Position numbers and translations under genes: made by a program. This document shows, one piece after another, positions 10,809 through 21,331 of a stretch of DNA of 64,000 nucleotides. Origin of the DNA: Trematomus loennbergii (taxonomy: Eukaryota > Chordata > Actinopteri > Perciformes > Nototheniidae); the NCBI GenBank assembly GCA_012861695.1, contig JAAOOA010000006.1:31344734-31408733 (forward strand). The letters run 5' to 3'. Below the pieces are notes generated by a model that worked only from the letters and a program-made list of their open reading frames with translations, did no database searches and was not told where the DNA came from. How positions within the stretch are numbered: the stretch's first letter is position 1; each line of letters opens with the position of its first letter.

Positions 10809-11500
10809 TTACCACGGCGCCAGGCGGCGATCTGGGGCCACCAGGATGATTGACAGCTGTTCCCGCCTCACCCTCTCCAGGAGGGGGGGGATAAGGTGCA
10901 GCGGTGGAAAGGCGTAAAGCAGCTTTCTTGGCCATGGCTCGTGTGCAAACGTGTCGACCCCCAAGGGCGGGTTGTCCCACCGAGCCAGGGAGAACCACAG
11001 GGCACAGTGGCTGTTGCGCCGATTGGCGAACAGGTCCACCTCTGCTCTACCGAACTGAGTCCAGACCTGCTTCACCACCTCCGGGTGAAGCCTCCACTCG
11101 TCTGGCAGGGGTCCGCCTCTTGACATGAGGTCGGCCCCCCTGTTCTCCCGTCCCGGGATGTGAAGAGCCCTTAGAGACAACACAATCTGTGAAACCCACA
11201 GCCACAGGTTCTCTGCTGCGGTCAACCAGGCTATTGAGCGGACTCCGCCCTGCCTGTTGATGTACGCCACTGTGGTGCGGTTGTCGCTCCTTACTAGCAC
11301 CTGTTTGCCCTGTATTAAGGGTTTGCAGTGCTGTAGGACCAACATCACTGCTTGCAGCTCCAGGAGGTTGCTGTGCCGCCAGAGGCCAGCAACCACCCAC
11401 AGCCCTTTCTAGACACGTCCCCCCCCATCCTGTCACTTTCTTTTTCTTTGAAGCGTCTGTGAAGACTGTGATATAGGAGGTTACCTGCCCCAGTGGAGCT
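10809..11500 (-). pseudogene. DIRS RNase H domain, copy 1
   Basis: The frame 10809-11396 carries RNase H core elements: Glu in L-E-L-Q-A-V, Asp in V-R-S-D-N, and a late Asp in H-I-P-G-R-E-N-R-G-A-D. The domain's first Asp (in the T-D-A-S motif) lies in a different frame just upstream (about 11450), so at least one frameshift splits the domain. It degrades the RNA strand of RNA-DNA hybrids during reverse transcription. It lies between RT and recombinase, the usual DIRS order. Confidence 0.85.
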
Positions 11501-11546
11501 CCCCTCCGCAGATTCTCTGGGGACCCCCAGAATCGGAGGTTGCTCT

Positions 11547-12441
11547 CTACTGAGGGGGGGGATGGCCACCAGACGTCGTTTGTGTCTTAAGATCTAAACG
11601 AAGGCCGGTAAACCACATCTGCATGCGACGTGCATGCAGCAGTCCGAGTGGCACTACGGAGTGAGCAGCCGTCATGAGACCCAAAGTCTGCATGATGATC
11701 AAAGCTGTCACCGTCGCCCCCTGACGCAGCCTGCAGACTGCCCGCAGCAGGGATGCCTGTCTGCTTTCTGTCAGGGTGACACGTAGTCTGCCTGCATCGA
11801 GCATCACCCCCAGATATTCTACCTGCTGGTGAGGTATGGGGGAGCTCTTCTTCCAATTGACCGCAACTTCTTTTTCAACCCAACTTGGTTAGGTGTAGGA
11901 TCAATTGGGCTGTGTGCAGTATTGCCCATTCCCTGGACCTGGCCATAACTATGAGGTCGTCCCTCATGCCATGGTCCCGCAGCGGTTGCAGCGTCATGGC
12001 TGAACGTGCGTGGGGATAGGGAGTAGCCGAACGGCAGTCTGTTGTACTCGTAGGCTACCCCCTGGAAGGCAAAACGCGAATACTTTCTGTGCTCTTGGAG
12101 CAATTTCGCCATGAAAGTAAGCGTTCTTCAGGTCGATGGTTGTGAACCAATCGCCTGGCTGCACCAGTCTCAGTAACTGTTTCATAGTTAACATATGGAA
12201 CTTCTTGCATGCAATGTGCTGGTTCAGGCATTGAAGATCCAGAATGGGCCTGAATTCTCCTGTCTTCTTGGGAACCAGGAAGTACAGGGAATAATGCCCC
12301 TTCTCTCTGACTTGAGAGTGCACATGCTGAGAGGAAACCTCCTCCTGGGATGACAGATGTGCTTCTCTCCTGCCTCTGAACGGAGGAGGGATGCTGCAAA
12401 ACTGGAGTGAATAACCCAGTCTCAGTGTCCTGTCCATGCGC
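11547..12441 (-). pseudogene. DIRS reverse transcriptase, copy 1
   Basis: Fragments in three frames give a DIRS-type RT: F-L-V-P-K-K-T-G-E-F-R-P-I-L-D-L, then T-T-I-D-L-K-N-A-Y-F-H (first catalytic Asp at 12132-12134), then L-P-F-G-Y-S-L-S-P-R-T-F. The region that should contain the YxDD box reads G-M-R-D-D-L-I-V, so the Tyr-x part is missing, apparently by a small in-frame deletion. Two frameshifts around this motif are shared with copy 2. An extra base near 12076 is unique to this copy. The thumb-like region follows at 11547-11830 in another frame. The enzyme cannot be functional as written. Confidence 0.9.
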
Positions 12442-13222
12442 TCTGTTAATACACCACTGATTTTCCATTCCCCATAACATTGTGTTAGGGGATGTGCAAT
12501 CAGCTGCGGCCGCAGCTATGAAGCTGTGGTACTCTCTGGTGGCCCACTCCGCCGTCAAACCCTCCATAAAAGGAAGTTTGACCCATGGGGGGCTGACACA
12601 GAAAGGGCCGTTTTTCTATAATGTAGTTTCCACTCAGAGAAAAAAACGGCCGATTTTTAACTGAGGTCCCTGAACGCACCACGGCATGCTCCCGTGAGAG
12701 CGCGCGCTCCACCATAATGCTGTTTTCTCTTAGAGAGAAATAAGCATTAATCGGAGCTTCTTCTGTCCATGAACGCGCCGCGGCCCGCTCTCGGGGGGGG
12801 GCCGCCGTCGTCATAATGCCGTCTCTTGAAACGGACATTATGGGGAAATGTGGAAAATGTGGAATGTGGAGAGAGATGACTCTTACTCTGGGATAAATGC
12901 AATCGTTTTTACTGAATGCATTTTACACACACATATCACTTAGAACTAGAGTTACACTACGTAACGCACTGTTCTTCTGCGGAGGTCCCTGAACGCACCG
13001 CGGCCACTCTCACGGGGGCCGCGCCTCATAATGGGTCTCCAATTAACACGTATGAAAGCGGCCTTGCCGATCTCAACGAGACATTATGGGAAAATGTGGA
13101 ATTGTGGAGAGATATGACTCTTACTCTGGGATAAATGCAATCGTTTTTACTAAATGCATTTTTCACACACACATGCTGCTCTATTTAACTCTTCGGTTGT
13201 CAGCTCGTCTGAAGAGAAAAAT
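12442..13222 (-). repeat. DIRS copy 1 5' region with tandem units
   Basis: Noncoding or gag-less 5' region containing about two degenerate copies of a unit of roughly 210-240 bases. The unit includes an 'acgattgcatttatcccagag'-type block (near 12890 and 13130) and one GTTAC-N5-GTAAC inverted repeat at 12951-12965. Copy 2 carries more units. No gag-like ORF can be recognised. Confidence 0.7.
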
Positions 13223-13379
13223 GATAGTGGGGCGGCGGCTGGAGCCGCCTTATATACTGTGGGCCTGCGCGCGCATTCAGGTAGGCTCGCCCCGATTGGC
13301 CGGCTACGTTTACGTAAATTCAGTAGGTGAAAGCACGCACAGCATGATAGAGAGTAGTACCCATAGAGTCCAGTAGAGG
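13223..13379. repeat. DIRS copy 1 inverted terminal repeat, right
   Basis: Inverted partner of 8841-8997. The element continues a further 23 bases to the AAC at 13400-13402. Confidence 0.9.
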
Positions 13380-13402
13380 GCGGAGCCTGTGAGAGATATA
13401 AC

Positions 13403-13566
13403 ATCTATATTGATTCTGACTTTCTACATCCAACTCACAGGTTTATCATTACTTTGAGAATAAAGATTATTAATTTAACCCTTTTAGAAGGGAAGATATG
13501 GTCATTTGTTCTGGGAATGTCATTTTCGAGCCTGAGACCTGAAAAACAGGCTCAGGGCTTAAGAGG
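13403..13566. mobile_element. piggyBac MITE D, right part
   Basis: Continues the MITE interrupted at 8793. It closely matches 49547-49710 and ends in GGGCTTAAGAGG followed by TTAA (13567-13570), the piggyBac target site. One base differs from the family terminus GGGCTTAACAGG. Confidence 0.85.
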
Positions 13567-13570
13567 TTAA

Positions 13571-13800
13571 GAATTTACACTTTTTTACTATGTTCCATCT
13601 GAATTGAATCTGACACAGAAACACCTATATTGATTCTGACACTTCTACATCCAACTCACAGATGTAACCTTGCTTTGAGAAAAAAGATTATTAACTTAAC
13701 CCTTTTAGAAGTGAAGTTATAGTCATTTGTTCTGGGCATGTCATTTTCGAGCCTGAAACCTGAAAAACAGACTTGGGGTCTAACAGATTTTAAAGAGACT
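13571..13800. mobile_element. Second piggyBac MITE fragment
   Basis: A more diverged repetition of the MITE 3' half directly beyond MITE D, running from the TTTTTTACTATG block to a degraded terminus near 13790. It lacks a clean TTAA end. A short (CA)n run follows at 13808-13823. Confidence 0.7.
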
Positions 13801-13823
13801 CTCGTACACACACACACACACAC

Positions 13824-14639
13824 AGACTTTTGCAAGTATTGCTTGTTCATACAGTTGATTGTTTGAGCTTCACTGTGCACTGCTGAATGATGTATGTGCA
13901 GAGTTTGACCCTTGAAGGCTGTTTCATCTGCTCTGAAATGGAATATATTTGTTACTTAATAGAATTTCAGATTTTTTTATTTGATTTCGGATTTGTGAAT
14001 GGGAGAAGTAGTAGATAGAAAACATACCAAACACTAATGATTCAAAGTAGAGTATTTCATTTTATATACGGTAATACTAAGGAGGCATAGGCCTACAGAT
14101 GTAGCACTCTAGAAAGGACTCCAGCCAACAGCTTCCTGCCAAAGACCCATGGGATCCCAGTGGCTGGGAATGTTAAGCCCTCCCACTATTTTCCAAGAGG
14201 GCGTTGCCAGGATTTAACCATGAGATGGCGCTTCATTCACAAATACAGAAAGACAAGTTTCATGGACTTTCAGTACTTCAGTTGTGTTTTGAAGAGCATT
14301 TGAACACATCAATATTTTAGATCAAATAAAGTATATCTAATCTCGTAATTCAATAATATATAGTCTTTTATATATTAAATAATCATAATAATAATGTAAA
14401 TGTTTACACTTCTTTATTTTTATGCTCATACTTTTACCTTTACAATCGTTTGCTTTAATATGCAGTATATTTTTTGTAATATTTTTGTTGGTGTTTGCTT
14501 CCTCCTACCCCCTTTCGGACACATACTGTATGATTTATTATTAATATGAAGATATTATTAAGATTAGATAAGATAAGATGTTTATCAACTTTATTGATTG
14601 AACATTTTAGTTTAGAGTTCTCTGCTGTCCCACGGTAAT
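13824..14639. other. No feature recognised
   Basis: AT-rich sequence without a recognisable gene, repeat terminus or RNA. Confidence 0.4.
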
Positions 14640-14642
14640 TGA

Positions 14643-16395
14643 GGCTGGTGCCACACGGGAACGCATACGGCAAAACGCATAGGATTAACGCAAACGCAAT
14701 CGCCAAAAAGGTTCCGTCCACACGCAATATACACTGGATAGTGTCTGTTCACACGAGACAGCTCCGTTTAGCTCCAACCACTGGAAAAGCTGCAGTACAT
14801 ATGCCGAGCCTGTACGTGGCGCTGTAACTTCATCCAGAAAATGCAGCGAAGAAGCATGGTTGCGCTTCTGTTTATTCACCGTGGTGGGGGCCGAGGGAAC
14901 CGGGCAGAGTTTTTCGCCGGTCAACGTGTGTAAAAATTTAAATCTTCCGGACAAAATTATAAAAGTGCCGGTCAAAGGTCTTCTTTGTTATTTATTAAGC
15001 TTTAAAACAAATGAATAACGACTATATATAATAATAAAATACACGGAGCCTGTCTCTTTTCCTCTCTTCTGACAGCGTCAGTGTCTGTCTCATGCAGCAG
15101 CTGATCCAGTAATGAGTGACTCAACAGTAAAAATAAACATATTTATAACTAGTTTAGGTAGTTTGAGAGGTAATTAAAATAGCTAAGGGTGATGATCTGA
15201 CTTGAAGTGTGTGTTTTGCTCCCGCTGCATCACAGCGGGAGGAGCTGCGTGTCTCCGTCCTGTCAGATTAGACTTCACTCGCGTTTATGTCCATATCGAG
15301 ATAAAGATAAATAATCTGAATTCAGTGTGCAGTGTACTTTTGCGGGGTGAGCAGCAGAGGTGGGGGGAGGCAGGGCTATTGCGTCATCATTATCACGAAT
15401 GATCGTATAGAGGCGATCACACGGAGCCGTTGGACCCCCCCAGAGCGCCTCGTTCCCAGATCTATCCACCTTTGGACCCGTTGTCGTTTGCGGGGTCCAT
15501 TTCTATAGTTTCGTTACGGCCTCGTGTGGCAAAAAGGGCTATACGCAAGAGAAATATGCGGATTGAAGTAAAAAGATATGATTCTACACTGTATTGAAGT
15601 AAACATGTATTGTTTGAACTGTTTTAGGTAAACACAACGGGTTTTGATAAATCACTTAGAATAGGAATGTTATTCTCACTTTCAAACTCACTGACTCAGA
15701 GATTCTGTGTTTCACACACCAACCTTGCCTGTATCACCCCTAAAAGCCAGATGTTGTTTTTAAGTCGTTAAAGACATCGTTAAATAGGTGAAGAACTCAT
15801 GGGAAGGGAATGTAGAGTAGATAGGGTGGAGATAGAGGTTGACTTTTGACCTTAGAGAACTTTGGAATTCCAAGTTATGGTGAAGACCTATTGAACCCGG
15901 CCAGAAGGGAATCCAGCCAGTCAGGACACTTGGGGGAGGTGATCAGCTTACACAGCTCCTCCTCACGGAACTCTGATTCGCTTGGGAGGAAAATGGGAAG
16001 GAAGAGTCGACTGATCTCCGCCCCAAAAATAGATATGAATACTGATGTTTTGAGTGTAAAAATGCTTCTGGTTTGCTGAAGGCTGGTCTAGAGACGTGTA
16101 AACCGCATCCCAAACCTGAAGTCTGTACTTCTCGTTTCCTGAAGGCTGGTCTGTCTACCTGTAAACCGCGTCACAAACCTGAAGCCCGAATACTCGAGTA
16201 CACGAGTATAACTTGTATATGTGTTGGTTTCCTACCAGAAGTAAACTCAGATAATTTGTTATAACTTTGATTCCGGTGTTTTCGATTCCTTTCTTAATTT
16301 AATAGAGATCCAGCCTCATCCAACGAACGGCGCGTAGCAGAGGTGTTCTGCTCCAACAGGATACAACCCGTTTTCGTTCCCGTGGGGCTTGGGCC
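14643..16395. mobile_element. MITE G1, split by a solo LTR
   Basis: Non-autonomous DNA element with ends GGCTGGTGCCACACGGG and, reverse complemented, GGCCCAAGCCCCACGGG, flanked by the 3-base duplication TGA (14640-14642 and 16396-16398). Its interior matches G3 (24885-25628) and G5. A solo retroviral LTR (15564-16358) interrupts it. The 3-base duplication and GC-rich ends suggest PIF/Harbinger affinity, which I infer rather than show. Confidence 0.8.
15564..16358 (+). mobile_element. Solo LTR of the ERV family
   Basis: A 795-base LTR starting TGAAGTAAAAAGATATG and ending CTCCAACA, diverged from but clearly homologous to the LTRs at 18835 and 23118. It is flanked by a perfect 4-base duplication GGAT (15560-15563 and 16359-16362). 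G3 shows the empty site as ATCC at 24917-24920 on the other strand. A single LTR with its own target duplication is the product expected of LTR-LTR recombination. Confidence 0.95.
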
Positions 16396-16553
16396 TGAGA
16401 AGGCTCACATTCCGACCATTATTTAAAACAATAGGCGCTTTCACACCGTCTACAGTTTGATTTGCATAGAGGGAGCTGTGGCTGAATGGCCGCAATTAGG
16501 TGTGGCGCATTTATCATTAGGTGATCAGAGCTGCCTGCCTGCCGTCAGATTTC

Positions 16554-17698
16554 AGCCTCCTTCACACGGGAACGTTTGCGTTTATGCACAGTATGCGTAT
16601 TCAAAAAAGTCTTCAGTTCACATGCATTCGTTTCATTTAACGTGTCTGTTCAAACGAGACCGCTGGAAACGCTGTAGTACAATGCCGGGACTGTAAGTGG
16701 CGCTGTAACTTCCGCCAAAATACACCAAAAGCAGCGAAGAAGAGCAGCCCGGAGCAGCCCCGCAGCAATGTTGCCATGGCTACCCTTCTGTTTATGCCCC
16801 GCGGTGTATTTAGCAACATGTAGTTCATGTAATTCTCCATGTCCACTTGTTGCTGATGGTTGTGGTAGAGGAGCTGTAGATTTTGCACTAATATCTGTAG
16901 CATGGTCAGTAGCAGTAGCACTAGCAGTAGCTACTGACAGGAGGAAGTGTGTGTGGCGATTGCTGGTATTCAGCGGGATATAGTAATTTCCTCAGCATAT
17001 GGATAAATGCAACGGGGAAGTTAACTGAAAGAAACCGAATCTGTGGATATTGCATCGACGACCAAGAGACAGCGACTCCGTGGAGAGGACGCGCTCAGAA
17101 AGAGAGATATTCTCTACAACACCGGGTGAGATCGCTCCTCTGGGACACGCCGGTCCTCTGCCTACAAACATTTCTCTTTTTGCCGCCGACGGGCGCAGGA
17201 GCAATGAACAATAATGGCCTGGATTAGGCAGTAAAGACAAGTTTGGTGTATCGCAGAGCGGACTGTTTAATTTGTTTGTGTTGTTTGGCTGGAAAATTGT
17301 CAATATAATGGATCAATGCATGAAATCTGACTCTGTTTATTTTGTTTAAGGAGTATATTGGGCGTTAACAATTCTGGTTTGCCTTTTATAATATTATTTC
17401 ATTCAAGAACCCCTTGTGCGTTTAATTAACACAGCTATTTTTGATAGTTGCTACAGCAGTGAGCAGGAGAGGTTGGGAGAGGTGGGGCTATCGTTATTTT
17501 TTCAGGAAATATTCGTATAGAGGTGATTACAACGGACTCGGTTTTGACCCCCCAGAGCGTTTTCGTTTGCAAATCTATCCACCTTGGGACCCGTTATCGT
17601 TTGTGGGTCAGTTTCTATCGGCCTCGTGTAAATAATAGGGCTATACGCACGCGAAACTATGCAGATACAAGCAGTTTTCTCCTTGTGTAAACGGCGCC
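16554..17698. mobile_element. MITE G2
   Basis: The second G-family copy, 155 bases beyond G1, has ends AGCCTCCTTCACACGGG and GGCGCCGTTTACAC (reverse complement of the right end) and a 3-base flanking repeat TTC (16551-16553 and 17699-17701). It is longer than G3 because of extra sequence in the middle (about 16960-17440). Open frames inside are accidental. Confidence 0.75.
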
Positions 17699-17710
17699 TT
17701 CATTTAAAAA

Positions 17711-17750
17711 ACATTATGCAGTATAGGCATTTGCCTATACTGCATAATGT
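17711..17750. repeat. Perfect 19-bp hairpin palindrome
   Basis: ACATTATGCAGTATAGGCA, a two-base TT loop, then its exact reverse complement. It begins 12 bases after the right end of MITE G2. It could extrude as a cruciform or form an RNA hairpin. The two-base loop argues against a microRNA precursor. Confidence 0.95.
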
Positions 17751-17789
17751 ATGATGTCCTTTATTGTTTTATGTTTCATGTGGAACCTA

Positions 17790-17868
17790 TATGCTGCAGG
17801 TCTCCCTTGAAAAAGAGATCTATGATCTTAATGGGACCAATCTGGTTAAATAAAGGTTTGAAATTAAA
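17790..17868 (+). mobile_element. LINE 3' tail
   Basis: The block CAGGTCTCCCTTGAAAAAGA followed by CTGGTTAAATAAAGG is the familiar 3' end of a teleost non-LTR retrotransposon. Only the tail survives. Confidence 0.6.
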
Positions 17869-18834
17869 TGAAATGAATGCTAAGGGCGCATCAAAAAAAG
17901 AAAAAGTTTGTAATTAAAAAAATATATTATATTTTTTATTTCATAAATCAATTTCCCGATTTTGGATCAACAAAGTACATCTTATTATCTTATACTAACA
18001 GAACTACGCCTATATTGCGTACAGCACCCATAAACTATGGCGCACCCCCCCCCCAAAATCAAGTTGAACTGCCCCAGCCCCAGTAAAAACCAGAGGTTTA
18101 TGTGAAATAGTTCTTTTTTTGAAATGATGGTTTTAGTGTGCAATTATAGGTTTTAATTTTGTATTTGTGTTAATTAAAAATAAATCAAACTCCAAAAAAC
18201 GTATACAGCTTTTATTAACATTGGACTTTACTGTGAAAGCGGCCGCGGGGGGGGAGCTTTAGAGAGCTCTCTCCTGAAAGACTGAGAGGCTCTGATAACC
18301 TCAGCTCAGTGAGGTAAGGCACACCTTTATATGATCATTATAGTTATAAAAAAATAAGAGAATAGATTTTCATCTATTCTCTTATAGTATAAAATACTAT
18401 ATGGCAGTAAAAAAAAGTTGTTATTAATAAACAAGAATACAGTTTAAAAGGGGAGTGATTTGTAAAATATCCAGAAAGAAAAAGAAAATCTGCTTACAGT
18501 TCTGTTTCATATGGGTGTTGAGAGATGTATCCATAGATCTCTTCATGTTGCTCTCAAAGTGCACCAGATTGATGCTTTTAACTTCAATATTAAAAAAAAA
18601 GATCTTCCCGGGGAGCATGCGGTTGTTTTGTCACACTGAGGAGTAACTTCTGCACAGCTGCTGTACAGCATCTGCCTACAAAGTGCAATAAAAGATGGCA
18701 ATACAGCACCCTGGGTCCACTGATGACATGTTTTCTATTAAATGTTGTTGACCTGGCATGACCAATGAGATATTCTGATTTGGTACAATACACCTATTTA
18801 TCCACATATTGGTGTTTATGAGGAAAATGAATAT
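17869..18834. other. Mostly unrecognised, with one hairpin
   Basis: No gene is recognised. At 18354-18385 there is a 14-base perfect inverted repeat (ATAAGAGAATAGAT and its complement) with a 4-base loop. The rest is AT-rich and low in features. Confidence 0.5.
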
Positions 18835-19704
18835 TGAAGTAAAGAGATATGATTCGACATTGTATTTTAGTGAACATGTATTAGTTGAACTGGTTTATGT
18901 AATCACAACGGTTTATGGGTAATCATATATATAGGAATGTTGTTCTCACTTTCAAACTCACTGACTCAGAGATTCTGTGTTTCATACACCAACCTGACCT
19001 GGGTTCACCCCTAAAAGCAGATGTCGTCATTAAGGTCGTTAAAGACAAACATTACATCCTTCTTATGATTCCTAAGAGCCAGATGCTGTTGCTAAGTCAT
19101 AAAATGTATCGTTAAATAGGTGAAGGAGGATAATTTAGGTGAAAGAATCCCCTGGGAAAGGAATGTAGAGGTAAGATAAGGTAGAAATAAACATTGACTT
19201 TTGACCTGGTGTGGTTGGGGATATCACTCTGTTCGAAACTCTGATTGACCTCGGCCAGAAGCGAATCCAGCCAATCAGGGCACTTGGAGGAGGTGGTCAG
19301 TTTAAACAGCCCCTCCCCAGGGGCTCTGCTGATTCGCTTGGGAGAAAAATGGGAAGGAAGAGTTGAGCAATCTCCGCCCCAAAAGTAGATAAAAATGCTT
19401 TTTGGGTTAGGTGAGTGGTTGACTCCGTTAAACTGTGTCCGCATCGCATCATTGACAGAAGGCACTCTCTTCTTGTTTGATGAGTGGTTGGTCCTGACAT
19501 CTTTGCCGCATCGCATCACGATCCTAAAAAGCCCGGAGTACTCGGTACTCTGTATAACTTGTATATGTGTTTGATTTCCTACCAGTAAACTCAGATAATT
19601 TGTTATAATTTTGATTCCGGTGTTTTCAATTCCTTTCTTATTTTAATAGAGATTTCAGCCTCATCCAACGAACGGCGCGTAGCAGAGGTGTTCTATCTAC
19701 AACA
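18835..19704 (+). repeat. 5' LTR of the ERV
   Basis: TG...CA-bounded LTR beginning TGAAGTAAAGAGATATG and ending CTATCTACAACA. A GATAAAAA stretch near 19387 is a candidate TATA element and AATAAA near 19185 a candidate polyadenylation signal; neither can be confirmed by eye. A long shared block with the solo LTR at 15564 defines the family. Confidence 0.95.
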
Positions 19705-19706
19705 AT

Positions 19707-19724
19707 TGGTGACTTTCCCGACGT
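19707..19724 (+). other. Primer-binding site candidate
   Basis: TGGTGACTTTCCCGACGT starts two bases after the LTR end, the expected position. TGGTGAC and CCCGACGT match the complement of the tRNA-Trp 3' end, but three T bases interrupt the match. Either the site is mutated or another tRNA is used. Confidence 0.55.
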
Positions 19725-20019
19725 TTGTGAGCTGATCTCTAGAAAGGAACACCGACAGCCAGGGGACAGAATCCAGTCCAGGGGGAGGACACAGAGATAC
19801 TGGTGACAACTAAGACCATGGCAATATACAAAAGGTGAGCAGACACCTGTTTTGAATATCAAAAATCTGTGATTGATTATACTAAAAATTTAGAGTTGTC
19901 AGCAGCGTTCTCAGTGTTCTTAGTCACGGTGGGAAATACAATACATACTACAGGTTGGGGATATTGGGGAAGTGTTTGAGAGAGGCGGGTATTCAGTCCC
20001 GGCCCTTCACTCACTAAAT

Positions 20020-20290
20020 ACGAAGGCTGCAAGGCTAGAAAAAGAGGGTTAAATTCCCCGCAGATCATGATAAGATTGATTAATGCGGTTACCTTGCCGC
20101 GCTTTAATTAAAGATTACGAAGGTGTCAAAATAGGGTTAAATTCCCCGTAGGTCAATATAACATTGAGGAATACGGTTACCTTCCAGGGCTTTCAAAAAG
20201 ACTGTAAGGCTGTAAAAGAAGGGTTACATTCCCCGCAGGTCATGATCAGATTGATTAATGCGGTTACCTTTCGTGGTGCTTTAAATGTAT
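20020..20290 (+). repeat. Three tandem leader hairpins (~88 bp units)
   Basis: Three repeats of about 88 bases in the untranslated leader. Each holds a potential stem: CCGCA (20058-20062) with TGCGG (20084-20088); CCGTA (20146-20150) with TACGG (20172-20176); CCGCA (20233-20237) with TGCGG (20259-20263). The middle unit changes both sides of the same pair, preserving the stem. A second inner stem (TCAAT/ATTGA in unit 2, ATCA/TGAT in unit 1) is also possible. The position between primer-binding site and gag is where retroviral packaging or dimerisation signals lie; that role is inferred. Confidence 0.75.
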
Positions 20291-20629
20291 AAAATGTCTG
20301 TAATTGTTATATGGTGGGTGAAACAAGAGGAGAGAGACGCGACCTCCAACTAATTATTTGGAACGACCAATCTCATCAAAACTCTTGTTGTGGGGTTGAT
20401 CAGGCTCATTAAACGTGACGATAAAGAGATTTTGTTGACTGGGTTTTTAAACTCCAAGCCAGAAGTCGCAATCACCAGGGGGTTGTAGAAGATTACTTCT
20501 GGAAGTCACGCTATCTGTTGAAATAAACATCGCACTATAAAAATTTGCCTGGCTGTAATATGATAAGGTATGAAAGGCTCTGTGTGATTTTTTAAGTCAA
20601 ATCTGTGTAATACTTGAGAGAAAAATCCA

Positions 20630-21331
20630 GTGAAAAGAACTGTGGGTAAAGAATTGCAGAAACAGAGGGACAGAGAGCAACAAGAGGGTGGTATAATGTC
20701 TGAGACCCTACCTCCACCCTACGGAGATAATGGCTCACAAATGCCACTTATGAGTATCCCATCTAATACTCCTAAAGGAAAACACATTGTTGGACCTGAT
20801 ATTCAGGGAACAGGAATGTTGGAAATAGTAATGGTAGATATTGAAAATCTTAAACTGGATCAACCAACCATGTTAGTGAACCCTGCTAATATGGAGCTAA
20901 AACATGTAGAAAGAGAATTAGGTCCTAGCATGCAAGCACAGTGCGATAATATGATAAGGACTATTAAACTAACCCCTTTTTGGAAATGGGATTTTCCGTT
21001 ACACAACAGAAGACTCAATTCAGGTCTGGAAGAACGCTTTACAAACAAGTCAGGAGAGTTGAATGTGGTGCTATGTTGCTCAAAAGGGAGCTTACACTTT
21101 TGGGAAGAGATCTCCCTCTCTCTGCTCCGGAGGTGCTGCAGTTTCACAGCAGCACACAGGGTCAAAGACAGGCATGACCTCTGGAGAGGGAGAAAATCTA
21201 AATCTGAACAGACCACAGAGCCCATTAACGGTTTTATGGCCTTAACACAGAGAGGAAGATCTGGAGATTGTAAGGAACTCTCCCAAACCCCCTCCCCAGA
21301 ACAAGAGGAAGAGTTTTGCTCTCACCAATAA
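20630..21331 (+). pseudogene. gag-like ORF with PPPY motif and macro-like segment
   Basis: 233-codon open frame downstream of the leader. A PPPY motif at residues 28-31 is a classic retroviral late-domain sequence that recruits NEDD4-type ligases for budding. Met23 is an alternative start just before it. Residues 62-112 resemble part of a macro domain: a beta-strand-like V-D-I stretch, a V-N-P-A-N motif (83-87), and a later G-P-x-x-x-Q-x-x-C-D block, but the Gly-rich ADP-ribose-binding loop between them is missing. The C-terminal half is unlike anything I know and may be read out of the original frame. No CCHC zinc knuckle or capsid homology is visible. It is probably a deleted gag remnant. 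Confidence 0.55.

Larger units (their letters stand above)
8794..13402 (-). mobile_element. DIRS1-type retrotransposon, copy 1
   Basis: About 4.6 kb element with the full DIRS architecture: inverted terminal repeats (8841-8997 and 13223-13379), an internal complementary region (9042-9140), and pol-type coding in the order RT, RNase H, tyrosine recombinase on the minus strand. It sits in a piggyBac MITE: AAC precedes it (8791-8793) and ends it (13400-13402), while the related MITE A has a single AAC at 49544-49546. This fits the recombinase-mediated insertion known for DIRS elements. The coding frames are broken, so the copy is not autonomous. It is very similar to copy 2 at 31588-36870, which lies in the opposite orientation. 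Confidence 0.95.

Noticed and set aside
12442..13222. A gag gene in the DIRS 5' region
   Set aside because: Only short frames interrupted by tandem repeats; no conserved residues could be identified in either copy.
17711..17750. Possible microRNA precursor
   Set aside because: The loop is only two bases and the arms are perfectly complementary, unlike Drosha/Dicer substrates.
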